Source: Chryseobacterium sp. R2A-55 (GTDB lineage: Bacteria; Bacteroidota; Bacteroidia; Flavobacteriales; Weeksellaceae). Taken from it: a stretch of 64,000 nt of DNA. Position 1 is the first letter of the stretch. Every line of letters starts with the position of its first letter. Positions 45,639 through 55,242 of this stretch are shown here, in pieces. Location of the stretch: assembly GCF_021401085.1 (NCBI RefSeq), contig NZ_JACBFP010000006.1, positions 105,647 through 169,646 of the forward strand, written 5' to 3'. Under the pieces are notes generated by a model that had not been told where the DNA came from, searched no databases, and saw nothing but the letters and a program-made list of their open reading frames with translations. Position numbers and translations under genes: made by a program.

Positions 45639-46199
45639 TTATTCTTTCCACTTGATATTGCAACCCATACTTGGTCTTTGCAATTCTTCCTGCGGTTCGC
45701 CTGCAAGAAGATTCTCGAAAGCAATAATTAAATCTTCGCCGGTAATTTCTTTATTGTTTCCCGGTCTGGAATCATCCATCTGTCCACGATAGACCAAATC
45801 CAGTTTATCATCGAAAAAATAAAAATCCGGTGTACATGCAGCGTCGTAAGCTTTTGCTATCGCCTGACTTTCATCGTATAAATACGGAAAATCAAATTTT
45901 TTGTCCACTTGAAATTCCACCATTTTTTCTGGAGAATCCGCGGGATATTTTTCCACGTCATTTGAATTGATGGCGATAAACTCAATTCCTCTTTCCTGAT
46001 AATCTTCGTACAATTCAGAGAGTTTATCGATAATGTGGAGCACAAACGGACAATGGTTGCACATAAAAACCACCAAAGTTCCTTTTTCGCCTTTCAGGTC
46101 GTTCAAGGATTGGATTTCATTGCTGTGTGAAGGATTCGGAAGTTCAAAAAACGGAGCCTTGGTTCCGAGTTCCAGCATATTTGAAGGAGTATTTGCCAT
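45639..46199 (-). CDS. Thioredoxin-family (AhpC/TSA-like) protein
   Basis: A 186-residue thioredoxin-fold protein without signal peptide. Active-site segment MCNHCPFV (CxxC, Cys47-like position) follows GTLVVFMCNHC. PDFYFFDDKLDLVYRG is the peroxiredoxin-like cis-Pro region. Relatives are annotated as thioredoxin family proteins that may act as peroxidases or thiol reductants; the exact role is unknown. A convergent MBL gene lies 49 bp away. Confidence 0.86.
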   Translation of the reverse strand: MANTPSNMLELGTKAPFFELPNPSHSNEIQSLNDLKGEKGTLVVFMCNHCPFVLHIIDKLSELYEDYQERGIEFIAINSNDVEKYPADSPEKMVEFQVDKKFDFPYLYDESQAIAKAYDAACTPDFYFFDDKLDLVYRGQMDDSRPGNNKEITGEDLIIAFENLLAGEPQEELQRPSMGCNIKWKE

Positions 46200-46285
46200 T
46201 TTCTTAATTTAACAATTTATCAATGAAGCAATTTACCAATTTTTATCCGGATCAGCGATTGAACCAGTGGTAAATCGTAGCATTT

Positions 46286-47185
46286 TCACATTAATTTCTT
46301 GAGCAAAGATAAGCATTCTTTGAGCGAATTTTCAAAATTGACCCAATTGATGTTTTCTTCTTTTCGGTACCAGGTGAGTTGCCTCTTCGCGAACCTCCGG
46401 GAGTTTTTCTTGATTTCCCCGATGGCGAAATCCAAAGTCCACTCTCCGGAAAAATATTTGAACAATTCGGTGTAGCCCACAGTTTGCAGCGGAACCAGAT
46501 TTTTGAACGGGATCAGTCCTTCGGCTTCTTTCTCTAAACCTTCGGAAATCATTTGGTCCACCCGTTGATTGATTCTTTCGTAAATAACTTCTCGAGGCGC
46601 TTCAATTCCGATTCGGATCACTTGAAAATCACGTTTTTTTATTTGTGAACTAACGTTTTCGGTATAGGACTTACCGGTTTGCCAGATAATGTCGATGGCT
46701 CTCAATAATCTTCTTGGATTGTCTTTGTCAACGGTTTTGTAATATTCTGGATCAAGTTTTTCGAGCATTTTTTGCAGTTCCCCAATCCCGTTTTCGTCCC
46801 AGATTTGCTGAAGTTTTTTTTGGTTCTCCTCATCGGCTTCCGGCAAATCGTTTAGACCTTGTATAACAGCTTTTTCGTACATCATACTTCCACCTACCAG
46901 AACCACGACATCATGATTTTGGAAAAGTGCTGCCAATTTTTCTTCTGCTTCTTTTTCAAACTGGCCGATGGAATAATAATCGTTCACCGAAAGATTCCCA
47001 ATAAAATGGTGTGGAACTTCAGCCAATTCTTCTTTAGACGGAGTTGCGGTCCCGATTTTCATCTCTCGGAAAAACTGTCGCGAATCGCAGGAAACAATTT
47101 CAGTGTTGAAATGTTTTGCAATTCCGATGGCGAGTTTGGTTTTCCCGATTCCGGTGGTTCCGATGACAGAGATTAAAGTTTTCAC
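46286..47185 (-). CDS. miaA: tRNA dimethylallyltransferase
   Basis: A 299-residue enzyme that isopentenylates A37 of tRNAs reading UNN codons. P-loop SVIGTTGIGKTKLA is at 5-18, the substrate motif is VSCDSRQFFREMKIGTA, and later VGGSMMYEKAVIQGLN, DNPRRLLRAIDI and SRRFAKRQLTWYRK. Length is normal for the family. The gene ends without an obvious partner. Confidence 0.95.
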   Translation of the reverse strand: MKTLISVIGTTGIGKTKLAIGIAKHFNTEIVSCDSRQFFREMKIGTATPSKEELAEVPHHFIGNLSVNDYYSIGQFEKEAEEKLAALFQNHDVVVLVGGSMMYEKAVIQGLNDLPEADEENQKKLQQIWDENGIGELQKMLEKLDPEYYKTVDKDNPRRLLRAIDIIWQTGKSYTENVSSQIKKRDFQVIRIGIEAPREVIYERINQRVDQMISEGLEKEAEGLIPFKNLVPLQTVGYTELFKYFSGEWTLDFAIGEIKKNSRRFAKRQLTWYRKEENINWVNFENSLKECLSLLKKLM

Positions 47186-47538
47186 GGGTTAAATTTCCTG
47201 ATTTATTTTTGATTGGGAAAGTTCTGGAACGCATTTGAATAATATTGAGGAATTCCCCGAACTGAAGCGAACCAAAAAATACCCAAAATTTAAACGGTTT
47301 CGCCTTAATTTCAGCAGATTAGCGTATCTTAAAGATATTTCAAACCGTCAGAAGCTGATCATGAAAATCCAGTTTCCCTTTAGCATCAAAACGGTCAGTA
47401 AATTTTTCAATTATTTATGAATTTCGTAATTTCAACTGATTTATCTTAATAATGACAACCTAATTTTGCCTTCACAAGATAATCAAATAGCATTTTATCA
47501 ATCATAATTTATTAAATTTGTCTACATCTTAAATAATT
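47186..47538. other. 353-bp intergenic region before the two-component genes
   Basis: Very AT-rich. It holds the response-regulator promoter box TAAATTTG (47513-47520), 18 nt before the ATG. A 61-codon plus-strand frame from a TTG at 47235 lacks any start signal or recognisable sequence. I see no gene. Confidence 0.5.
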
Positions 47539-48222
47539 ATGAAAATCCTTTTATTAGAAGACGACCTAATTCTCTCGGCGGAGCTGGGAAAATTTTTGGA
47601 ACAAAATGATTTCGAAGTCAAAAAAGTATATGATGGTGAACTTTTTTTGCGTGAAGTTCAACAAAAACAATATGACATTTACCTTCTCGACATCAATGTT
47701 CCAAAAATAAACGGATTGGAAGTGTGTGAAAAAATCCGGCTGGACGACAAAAACACGCCAATAATCATGATTTCCGCTTACGGAGACCTTTCAGACAAAA
47801 AGGATGCTTTTAACAGATTGGCGGACGATTATTTGGTAAAGCCATTCCAGTTTGAAGAATTGCTTATGAGGATCAATTCACTCACCCGAAGAAACAGTGC
47901 GGAAAACAAGTCCGGTGACGAAGTAATCTCGATCGACAACCTGACCATCAACAAAACAGAACAGAAAGTTTTCAGAAACGGCCAGGAAATCCCACTTACT
48001 GTAAAGGAATTTCAACTCCTTTTATTATTGGCGGAACATCCCGGCAGAACCTTTTCCAAACAACAGATTTCGGAGTTGGTATGGCAACACAATTTCAATA
48101 CCAATACCAATACCGTTGAGGTTTACATCAACTTTTTGCGGAAGAAAATAGACAAGGATTTTGACACCAAATTAATCCACACCCGCTCTGGATTTGGTTA
48201 TTACTTAAAAGTCCAGCAGTGA
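47539..48222 (+). CDS. OmpR-family response regulator
   Basis: A 227-residue regulator. The receiver domain has the acidic pair Asp8/Asp9, phosphoacceptor Asp51 (YLLDINVPK), Ser in MISAYG and Lys in LVKPFQ. The winged-helix DNA-binding domain spans about 125-225 (PLTVKEFQLLLLLAEHPGR, VEVYINFLRKKID, RSGFGYYLK). It overlaps the kinase gene by 4 bp and lies upstream of a metal efflux operon, so it probably controls that operon and senses a metal through the kinase. Confidence 0.94.
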   Translation: MKILLLEDDLILSAELGKFLEQNDFEVKKVYDGELFLREVQQKQYDIYLLDINVPKINGLEVCEKIRLDDKNTPIIMISAYGDLSDKKDAFNRLADDYLVKPFQFEELLMRINSLTRRNSAENKSGDEVISIDNLTINKTEQKVFRNGQEIPLTVKEFQLLLLLAEHPGRTFSKQQISELVWQHNFNTNTNTVEVYINFLRKKIDKDFDTKLIHTRSGFGYYLKVQQ

Positions 48223-49568
48223 ATATAAAGAATAAGATTGCACTGAACCTCAGTTTGCTCTTTTCCCTTTTTTTGGGATTTATCCTGATTTTCATTTACC
48301 TGTTTTTTGCCAAATTCCGGAAAGACGAATTCGTGGCCATTCTTAAAGACAGGATTTCCACCGTGGCCAATTATTTTGATGAAGACGGCGACAACATCAG
48401 GGATTTCTCCAAGATTTACAACACTCCTACCTACTCCATACAGCAGGAAGAAATTCTGGTTTTTAATGAACAGTTCGATTTGGTTTACAGCAGTATCAAA
48501 GACAAAACCGTGGATTGGGACCGAGAGGACTTGGTGACGATGAAGAATGAGCACAAAGTGTATCACAGTGAAAAAAATTCCGAGGTCTATGGAGAAAAAA
48601 TCAAAAACCACTATTTCCTGATAGAATCTACCGACATCATGGGAAAGGAAAAACTTTCTTATTTAGGAACGCTGGTCTTGGTTTCTTTCTTTTTAGCTTC
48701 CGCACTGATGTGGGTTCTGAGCTTTTCGTTTGCAAAAAAAATGATGGCTCCCCTGGATGTTTTTCAGCAAAAAATCACGCGAATTTCTGCGAATAACCTG
48801 ACTGAAAGACTTCCCGAAACCGAAAAGAAAGACGAAATCAACCTCCTCGCTAAAGTATTCAACACCATGCTCGGAAGAATTGACAAATCCTATTCTTCAC
48901 AAAAAGAGTTTACAGCCAGTGCATCCCATGAAATCAAAACGCCGCTTACGAGAATTGCATTCCAGCTGGAGAATTTAACTAAACTGGAAAATCAAAATCC
49001 GGAGTTCGAAAAATACACCAAGGGAATTACCCATGAAGTTTACCACCTTTCAGACACCGTGAATTCGCTCCTGCTGCTTTCAAAACTCGAGGAAGAACAT
49101 CTTAAAGAGGATTTTTCAGAAGTCCGTCTGGATGAAGTGATTTTTGATGCTTTTGAAAAAGTGAAAAAAAACAATGCTGATTTTGAGCTGAATTTCAATA
49201 TCAATGAAGAAAATGAATTCGGAAATCTGACTGTTAAGGGAATCAAGCCACTTCTGGAAATCGTGTTCATCAACCTGTTCAAAAATGCCTGCCTATATTC
49301 TTTCAAACCGGAAGTAGAAGTGGAAATCCTTGAAAGTGAAACCGAACTGACCACAAAAGTGAAATCCCGCGGTGTCCTTATTTCAGAAGAAGATTCCAAG
49401 CGGATTTTCAATGCCTTCAAAAGGGGAACCAATTCCCAACAAATAGCCGGCTCGGGTTTGGGGCTCCGGATTTGCAAACGTATTTTGGATTTTCATGAGG
49501 CAACCATTTCCTACAAACAGGAACTGCCCGAAACCAATGTCTTCGAACTGAACTTCCGAGTAAAATAA
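48219..49568 (+). CDS. HAMP-domain sensor histidine kinase
   Basis: A 449-residue membrane kinase with a GTG start overlapping the regulator stop. TM1 is near 10-30, a ~110-residue periplasmic sensor follows, then TM2 near 150-170, HAMP (about 172-225), the HisKA motif ASASHEIKTPLTRIA with His near 238, the N box NLFKNACLYS and the G2 box GSGLGLRICKRI. The G1 box reads VKSRGVLISEED, where most kinases have D-x-G-x-G; CusS-like metal sensors also deviate here. Metal sensing is inferred from the adjacent efflux genes. Confidence 0.92.
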   Translation: MNIKNKIALNLSLLFSLFLGFILIFIYLFFAKFRKDEFVAILKDRISTVANYFDEDGDNIRDFSKIYNTPTYSIQQEEILVFNEQFDLVYSSIKDKTVDWDREDLVTMKNEHKVYHSEKNSEVYGEKIKNHYFLIESTDIMGKEKLSYLGTLVLVSFFLASALMWVLSFSFAKKMMAPLDVFQQKITRISANNLTERLPETEKKDEINLLAKVFNTMLGRIDKSYSSQKEFTASASHEIKTPLTRIAFQLENLTKLENQNPEFEKYTKGITHEVYHLSDTVNSLLLLSKLEEEHLKEDFSEVRLDEVIFDAFEKVKKNNADFELNFNINEENEFGNLTVKGIKPLLEIVFINLFKNACLYSFKPEVEVEILESETELTTKVKSRGVLISEEDSKRIFNAFKRGTNSQQIAGSGLGLRICKRILDFHEATISYKQELPETNVFELNFRVK

Positions 49569-49582
49569 GGCGGAAGAAGCCA

Positions 49583-49640
49583 TTTTAAGCTTTTTTTAAG
49601 CTATTTTAAAGAAGCTTTTAAGTTAATTCCCGAACCTTTG
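49583..49640 (+). promoter_or_regulatory. Candidate operator and promoter of the efflux operon
   Basis: Four TTTTAA(G/A) units begin at 49583, 49594, 49604 and 49616, spaced 11, 10 and 12 bp, about one helical turn each. They end 11 bp before a near-consensus -7 box AACCTTTG (49633-49640), whose first base deviates. This layout fits direct-repeat binding by an OmpR-type regulator activating a weak promoter. Confidence 0.55.
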
Positions 49641-49667
49641 CGCACGATTAATCCAATTCATTTAATC

Positions 49668-50909
49668 GTGATAAAAAATCTTGCAATCTTTCTTTTCATG
49701 CCGTTTCTTTGCTTTTCGCAGCAACCCAAAACGCTGCAGCAATGCGAAGAAGAATTCCTGAAAAACAACCTTCAACTGATTGCCGAGCAATATCATATCA
49801 GCTTTAATGATGCCGATATGATGCAGGCAAAAATCTGGGATCTGCCGCAGGTGAATTTTGAGGGCAATATGGTGGATCCAAACCAGCCCAGCTTCTTTAA
49901 TCTGGGATCCTCCAAAAGTGCCGGGATTCAGCAACTCTTCCTACTTGGTGGTAAAAGAAAACTCGAAATAGAGTTTGCAAAATCAAATAAGGAACTTGCC
50001 CAACTTCAGTTCAACCAGCTTCTGGTGGATTTGAAGGCGCAGCTTCGCCAAACATTTTACTCCCTTTATTTCAACCAGAAAAAAATCAAAAATATAGATA
50101 ACCAGCTCAGTTATATGAGCGATTTGCTAAAAGCATACCGCGTTCAAACTGCAAAAGGAAATATTTCTTTGAAAGACCAGGTTCGCCTGAATGCGATTGT
50201 GTTAAGCTTAAACAACGACAAAATCCAGATAAATAATGAGATTGTTTCATTGAACCAAACCATGATGACTTTGACTGGGAATTCGCAAATCATCATAGCC
50301 GAGCTTTCAGCAAATGAGTCGAATGAACTGTTGAAATCCGCACCGCTTCAAGATTTGGAGGAACTTCAGCGGCAAGCGCTCCAAAATAATGCAGATTATC
50401 TTTTTAGTCTAAAGGCCATTGAAAACAATAAAGTTAATTACAATCTTCAAAAATCGATGAATATTCCAGACCTGACCGCAGGTTTGCAGTGGAATCAATC
50501 TAGCGGTCTCTACCAAAACGAAGTCAACTTCAATGTAAGCATCCCAATTCCACTTTGGAAAAGAAACGGAGGAAATGTGAAAAAAGCGCAAATGCAGATA
50601 GAGCAATCCCAAAAAAATACCGATTTTAAGAAATTGAGTTTACTGAATGCAGTGGCATCTGCTTATCAAACCTGGTCCAACCAATATCACATGTATCAGG
50701 AAATGCCGCAAAAAGACGTGCACGATTTGGAAACCGTATATAAAGGAATGACCGAAAATTTCAGGCGCGGAAATGTGACACTCATTGAGTTTACTGATTT
50801 CATGGACAGTTACAAGCAAACCACGCTTCAACTGCTGGAAATCCAAAAACAAATCCTTATTTCTGCAGAAGAACTCAGCCGACTCACCCAAACCAAAATC
50901 TTTAACTAA
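49668..50909 (+). CDS. TolC/CzcC-like outer membrane efflux protein
   Basis: A 413-residue protein with signal peptide (NLAIFLFMPFLCFSQ) and the two long alpha-helical repeats of outer membrane factors (AQLRQTFYSLYFNQKKI, RRGNVTLIEFTDFMDSYKQTT). It forms the exit duct of the tripartite pump. The longest frame starts with TTG at 49638, but that TTG is part of the -7 box; GTG at 49668 leaves a clean signal peptide and a plausible leader. It ends 7 bp before the adaptor gene. Confidence 0.88.
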   Translation: MIKNLAIFLFMPFLCFSQQPKTLQQCEEEFLKNNLQLIAEQYHISFNDADMMQAKIWDLPQVNFEGNMVDPNQPSFFNLGSSKSAGIQQLFLLGGKRKLEIEFAKSNKELAQLQFNQLLVDLKAQLRQTFYSLYFNQKKIKNIDNQLSYMSDLLKAYRVQTAKGNISLKDQVRLNAIVLSLNNDKIQINNEIVSLNQTMMTLTGNSQIIIAELSANESNELLKSAPLQDLEELQRQALQNNADYLFSLKAIENNKVNYNLQKSMNIPDLTAGLQWNQSSGLYQNEVNFNVSIPIPLWKRNGGNVKKAQMQIEQSQKNTDFKKLSLLNAVASAYQTWSNQYHMYQEMPQKDVHDLETVYKGMTENFRRGNVTLIEFTDFMDSYKQTTLQLLEIQKQILISAEELSRLTQTKIFN

Positions 50910-50916
50910 GGAAAAA

Positions 50917-52005
50917 ATGAAATCGAATATAGTATTGATAATTACGGCTTTCATCCTGATGGGATGCGGAAAGAACGAAATAAAAAAAGAGCAGGAGCAA
51001 AGTGAAAAAGCTTTCGTGATCAGCAATACCATGATGAAAACCATGACCCTTGCGGAAGTTCAGAAAGAATACATCAGTGATGAAACCCGATTCTTCGGGA
51101 AAATAGGTGCCGACAGAAATCAATATATCGACATTTATCCTTTGGTGGGAGGAAACGTGATTTCCGTCAACGCTGAATTAGGGGATTATGTGAAAAAGGG
51201 ACAAGTCTTGGCAACCATTCGCTCTACCGAAGTTGCCGGGTTCCAAAGAGATTTGAGCACCGCAAAGACCGAACTCGCTGTTGCTGAAAACAATCTCCGT
51301 GTGGCAAAGGAAATGTACGAAGGAAAGCTCAGCACAGAAAAAGAGGTGATCGAGGCGAAAAGCCAGGTTTCGAAAGCACAGGACGAACTAAGAAGATCAC
51401 AGCAGGTAAGCCAAATTTACAATGTGAAAAACGGGAACATCTATTCTGTCACTTCACCGATCAACGGGTATATCGTGCAGAAAAACATCAACAAAGACAT
51501 GCAGCTGAGAAGTGACAAAAGTGATAACATCTTCGATGTAGCCGATACATCAAATGTGTGGGCAATCGTGAATGTAAATGAAAGTGACATCAATAAAATT
51601 GCAATCGGAATGAAGGCAGAAGTTTCCACCCTCATCAATCCGGAAAAAGTCTATTACGGAAAAATAGATAAAATCTTTAGAATCATCGATCCGGAAACCA
51701 ATTCGATGCAGGCAAGAGTAGTTTTGAATAATACTGATGGGAGCTTGATTCCAGAAAGCAAGGCGACCATCAAAGTGGTGAGTACCGAAAACAATACCGC
51801 CGTATCTATCCCGACAAAAGCATTGATTTTCGACGATAACAAATATTTCGTGGTAGTTTTTAAATCCCAAAGCAACATCAGGGTTCAGGAAGTAAAAATT
51901 TTGAAACAAAATGATAGCAAAACATATATCTCAGAAGGTTTAAGTGAAGGAGATAAAATTGTCACCACCAATCAGTTGCTTTTGTACAGAAGCCTAAGCG
52001 AATAG
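50917..52005 (+). CDS. CzcB-like periplasmic adaptor of an RND efflux pump (lipoprotein)
   Basis: A 362-residue membrane fusion protein with lipobox LMGC (Cys about 17). It has a biotinyl/lipoyl-like part (GDYVKKGQVLATIRS), a coiled coil (about 105-165) and barrel strands (ANVNESDINKIAIGMKAEV-like). No His-rich metal-binding N-terminus is visible. It links the RND pump to the outer membrane channel. The start is the ATG at 50917; an upstream frame from 50785 overlaps the channel gene and is not used. Confidence 0.92.
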   Translation: MKSNIVLIITAFILMGCGKNEIKKEQEQSEKAFVISNTMMKTMTLAEVQKEYISDETRFFGKIGADRNQYIDIYPLVGGNVISVNAELGDYVKKGQVLATIRSTEVAGFQRDLSTAKTELAVAENNLRVAKEMYEGKLSTEKEVIEAKSQVSKAQDELRRSQQVSQIYNVKNGNIYSVTSPINGYIVQKNINKDMQLRSDKSDNIFDVADTSNVWAIVNVNESDINKIAIGMKAEVSTLINPEKVYYGKIDKIFRIIDPETNSMQARVVLNNTDGSLIPESKATIKVVSTENNTAVSIPTKALIFDDNKYFVVVFKSQSNIRVQEVKILKQNDSKTYISEGLSEGDKIVTTNQLLLYRSLSE

Positions 52006-52087
52006 AAAATTCGAATTCTGAAGAAGTAGAACATCTGAAGTCGAAAACCTGAACAATCTCAGGCACAAACCATTCAAAGGAAATTCA

Positions 52088-55000
52088 ATGAACAAGTTCA
52101 TCAAAAATATCATCACATTTTCCCTTAAGAACAAGGCGTTTACCTTCGTTTGGGTAGGAATTTTGGCGATTGCCGGTTTCATCAGTTTTAAAAATATGCC
52201 AATCGAGGCATTTCCTGATGTCACCAATACCCAAATTGTGATTATCACCCAGTGGAACGGAAGGAGTGCCGAAGAAGTGGAGCGGTTTGTGACCACACCG
52301 GTTGAGCTTTCGATGAGTTCGGTGCAGAAAAAAACCAGCGTGCGAAGCACCACGATGTTCGGACTTTCCATCATCAAAATCATCTTCGAAGACGGCGTGG
52401 ACGATGCATTTGCAAGACAGCAGGTGAACAATCAGTTACGAACCGTCACACTACCGGATGGAACTTCGCCAGAAGTGCAGCCACCATATGGACCCACTGG
52501 AGAAATCTACCGATACATTCTGAAAAGTCCGAAAAAGGATTCCCGGGAGCTGCTTACTTTGCAAACCTGGGTGGTTGATCGCGCCCTGCGTGGAATTCCG
52601 GGAGTTGCAGACATCAATGTTTTTGGGGGGCAGCAAAAAATTTATGAACTTAGTATTGATCCCAGAAAACTTGACCAATATGGTTTGACGACTTCCCAGG
52701 TTTACGATGCCGTTTCAAAAAGCAACTTAAATGTGGGCGGTGATGTGATTGAAAAAAGCGGTCAAAGTTATGTGGTTCGAGGAATTGGTTTGCTGAAATC
52801 CATTGAAGATATAGAAAATGTCACCATCCGAAACGATCATGGGAATCCGATCTTGGTTAAAAACGTGGCATCAGTTCGGGAAGGTTCCCTGCCAAGAGTA
52901 GGACAAGCCGGCTATAATGACAAAGACGATGTGGTAGCCGGAACCATCGTCATGAGGAAAGGTGAAAATCCGGTAGAAGTCTTGGAGTTAGTAAAGGCAA
53001 AAATTGACGAACTCAACAATAAGATTCTACCAAAAGACGTGAAACTGGAAACGTTCTATGACCGTGAAACCCTGATGGATTTCACCACGCACACAATCAT
53101 GCACAACCTGATCGAAGGAATTATTTTTGTGACGGTGATTGTATTCCTTTTCATGGCAGATTGGCGCACCACGCTCATCGTTTCGATAATCATTCCGCTT
53201 TCGCTGCTTTTTGCTTTTTTAAGTTTAAAAATGATGGGAATGAGCGCAAATTTGCTTTCCCTCGGTGCGGTGGATTTCGGTATTATCATTGACGGAGCCG
53301 TGGTCATGGTGGAGGGAATTTTCGTAATGCTCGATCACAAGGCAAAAAAATATGGAATGGAGCGCTTCAACAAACTGGCGAAAGGAGGTTGGATAAAAAC
53401 CACAGGAACCGGCTTGGGAAAAGCAATTTTCTTTTCGAAATTAATCATTATCACCTCGCTGATCCCAATATTTTCTTTCCAAAAAGTGGAAGGGAAAATG
53501 TTTTCGCCGCTTGCTTACACCTTGGGATTTGCGCTTTTGGGAGCGTTGCTGTTCACCCTCACTTTGGTTCCTGTTCTCACGCATATTTTGTTGAACAAAA
53601 ATGTTCGGGAAAAACACAACCCTTTTGTCATATTTTGCGAGAGAATCGTGGAAAAAGGTTTCACCATAACCTTTAAACATAAAAAATTGAGTTTAATTAT
53701 CGCAGCTGCTTTTTTGGGCATCACGTTGTTTTCCGGTAAATTTTTAGGGACGGAGTTCCTTCCGCCGCTGAATGAGGGCGCGCTTTGGGTCACCGCCGAA
53801 ATGCCTATGAGCACAAGTTTAGATCAATCGCTGCAAACTACAGATAAGCTGAAGAAAACGATTCTGTCTTTTCCGGAAGTAACCGGAGTATTGGCTCAAA
53901 CCGGCCGAAGCAACGATGGAACTGATCCCAATGGATTTGGTTTCGTGCAGTTTGGCGTGAATTTAAAACCTAAAGATCAATGGAGCAGAAAAATCAGCAT
54001 GGACGAACTGATCGAAGAAATTGACAGCAAACTAAAAGAATATCAAGGAATTACCTATAATTATTCACAGCCCATTTCCGACAATGTGGCAGAAGCGGTA
54101 GCGGGTTTCAAGGCTGAAAACGGAGTGAAAATTTACGGAGACAATCTGAATACCCTGGATAAATATGCGAAACAGGTTCTTCAAGTAATCAAGAATATAG
54201 ATGGAGTCAAAGAACCGGGAATCATTAAAAACATCGGTCAACCTGAGGTGAGCGTAGTTTTGGATCGGAATAAAATGGCGATGTACGGCGTTGCACTTTC
54301 TGATGCGCAATCTGTTCTGGAAACAGCTTTCGGTGGAGTAACCGCCTCGGAACTTTTTGATGGTGAAAGGAAATTCGACATCAGAATCCGATATGCCAAA
54401 GAATACCGAAAAGACGAAACCGATATTGCCCAACTGATGGTTCCGACCCAGGCTGGAACATTGATTCCACTAAAGGAAATTTCGGAAATCCATTCAGACA
54501 ATGGTGCGGCGTTTATCTATCGAGACAATATTAAAAGGTACATCGGAATCAAGTTTTCAATCAGAGACCGGGATTTGGGAAGCACGATTGCCGAAGCCCA
54601 GAAAAAGGTCGCCCAAATCAAACTTCCAGAAGGTTACAGCATTGGCTGGACCGGGCAGTTTGAAAATCAGGAACGGGCAACAAAACGCCTGGGACAAGTG
54701 GTTCCGATCAGTTTGTTGATGATTTTCTTCCTGTTATTTATCCTTTTCGGTAATTTGAGGGATTCACTTTTGGTTTTGGCCAACGTGCCTTTCGCCTTGA
54801 TTGGTGGAATTATAGCACTGCATCTCACTCGAATCAATTTCGGGATTTCCGCGGGAGTCGGCTTCATTGCGCTTTTTGGGATCTGTATCCAGAACGGGGT
54901 AATTCTGATTTCCGAATTTCACCAAAACATAAGATCCGGAATGGATGTTGCCGCCGGAATCCTGGAAGGCGTAAAAGTGAGAACGCGACCAGTGGTGATG

Positions 55001-55186
55001 ACTGCGTTGATGGCTTCCATTGGTTTGTTGCCTGCCGCGCTTTCCACCGGAATCGGTTCGGAATCACAGAAACCTTTGGCAATCGTCATCATAGGAGGTT
55101 TGGTTACTGCAACCGTTTTAACATTATTGATATTCCCGATTATTTTCTGGATTTTCAACAGAACCAAAAAGACGGAGATTATTTAA
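52088..55186 (+). CDS. CzcA/CusA-family heavy-metal RND efflux transporter
   Basis: A 1032-residue proton-driven pump with 12 membrane segments in two sets and two large periplasmic loops. TM4 carries LGAVDFGIIIDGAVVMVEG, near residues 390-410: the D-F-G-x-x-x-D-G-A motif typical of divalent-cation pumps (CzcA, CnrA) and unlike Cu/Ag pumps. So Co, Zn, Cd or Ni is the more likely substrate. NMPIEAFPDVTNTQI and WNGRSAEEVER are N-terminal signatures. An 82-bp gap separates it from the adaptor gene. Confidence 0.94.
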   Translation: MNKFIKNIITFSLKNKAFTFVWVGILAIAGFISFKNMPIEAFPDVTNTQIVIITQWNGRSAEEVERFVTTPVELSMSSVQKKTSVRSTTMFGLSIIKIIFEDGVDDAFARQQVNNQLRTVTLPDGTSPEVQPPYGPTGEIYRYILKSPKKDSRELLTLQTWVVDRALRGIPGVADINVFGGQQKIYELSIDPRKLDQYGLTTSQVYDAVSKSNLNVGGDVIEKSGQSYVVRGIGLLKSIEDIENVTIRNDHGNPILVKNVASVREGSLPRVGQAGYNDKDDVVAGTIVMRKGENPVEVLELVKAKIDELNNKILPKDVKLETFYDRETLMDFTTHTIMHNLIEGIIFVTVIVFLFMADWRTTLIVSIIIPLSLLFAFLSLKMMGMSANLLSLGAVDFGIIIDGAVVMVEGIFVMLDHKAKKYGMERFNKLAKGGWIKTTGTGLGKAIFFSKLIIITSLIPIFSFQKVEGKMFSPLAYTLGFALLGALLFTLTLVPVLTHILLNKNVREKHNPFVIFCERIVEKGFTITFKHKKLSLIIAAAFLGITLFSGKFLGTEFLPPLNEGALWVTAEMPMSTSLDQSLQTTDKLKKTILSFPEVTGVLAQTGRSNDGTDPNGFGFVQFGVNLKPKDQWSRKISMDELIEEIDSKLKEYQGITYNYSQPISDNVAEAVAGFKAENGVKIYGDNLNTLDKYAKQVLQVIKNIDGVKEPGIIKNIGQPEVSVVLDRNKMAMYGVALSDAQSVLETAFGGVTASELFDGERKFDIRIRYAKEYRKDETDIAQLMVPTQAGTLIPLKEISEIHSDNGAAFIYRDNIKRYIGIKFSIRDRDLGSTIAEAQKKVAQIKLPEGYSIGWTGQFENQERATKRLGQVVPISLLMIFFLLFILFGNLRDSLLVLANVPFALIGGIIALHLTRINFGISAGVGFIALFGICIQNGVILISEFHQNIRSGMDVAAGILEGVKVRTRPVVMTALMASIGLLPAALSTGIGSESQKPLAIVIIGGLVTATVLTLLIFPIIFWIFNRTKKTEII

Positions 55187-55242
55187 TAGATTGCGATTTT
55201 TTATGATTTTTTCGCTAGATGCCTTTTGGGCTTTGGCGTTCC

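Noticed and set aside
45593..45640. CCGGCTC repeats as a terminator between the MBL and thioredoxin-like genes
   Set aside because: The copies are direct, not inverted, so no stable hairpin forms.
47235..47420. A 61-codon plus-strand frame before the response regulator
   Set aside because: TTG start without a promoter box; basic, low-complexity sequence and no recognisable family.
49638..49667. TTG at 49638 as the start of the outer membrane channel gene
   Set aside because: It falls in the -7 box; GTG at 49668 gives a clean signal peptide.
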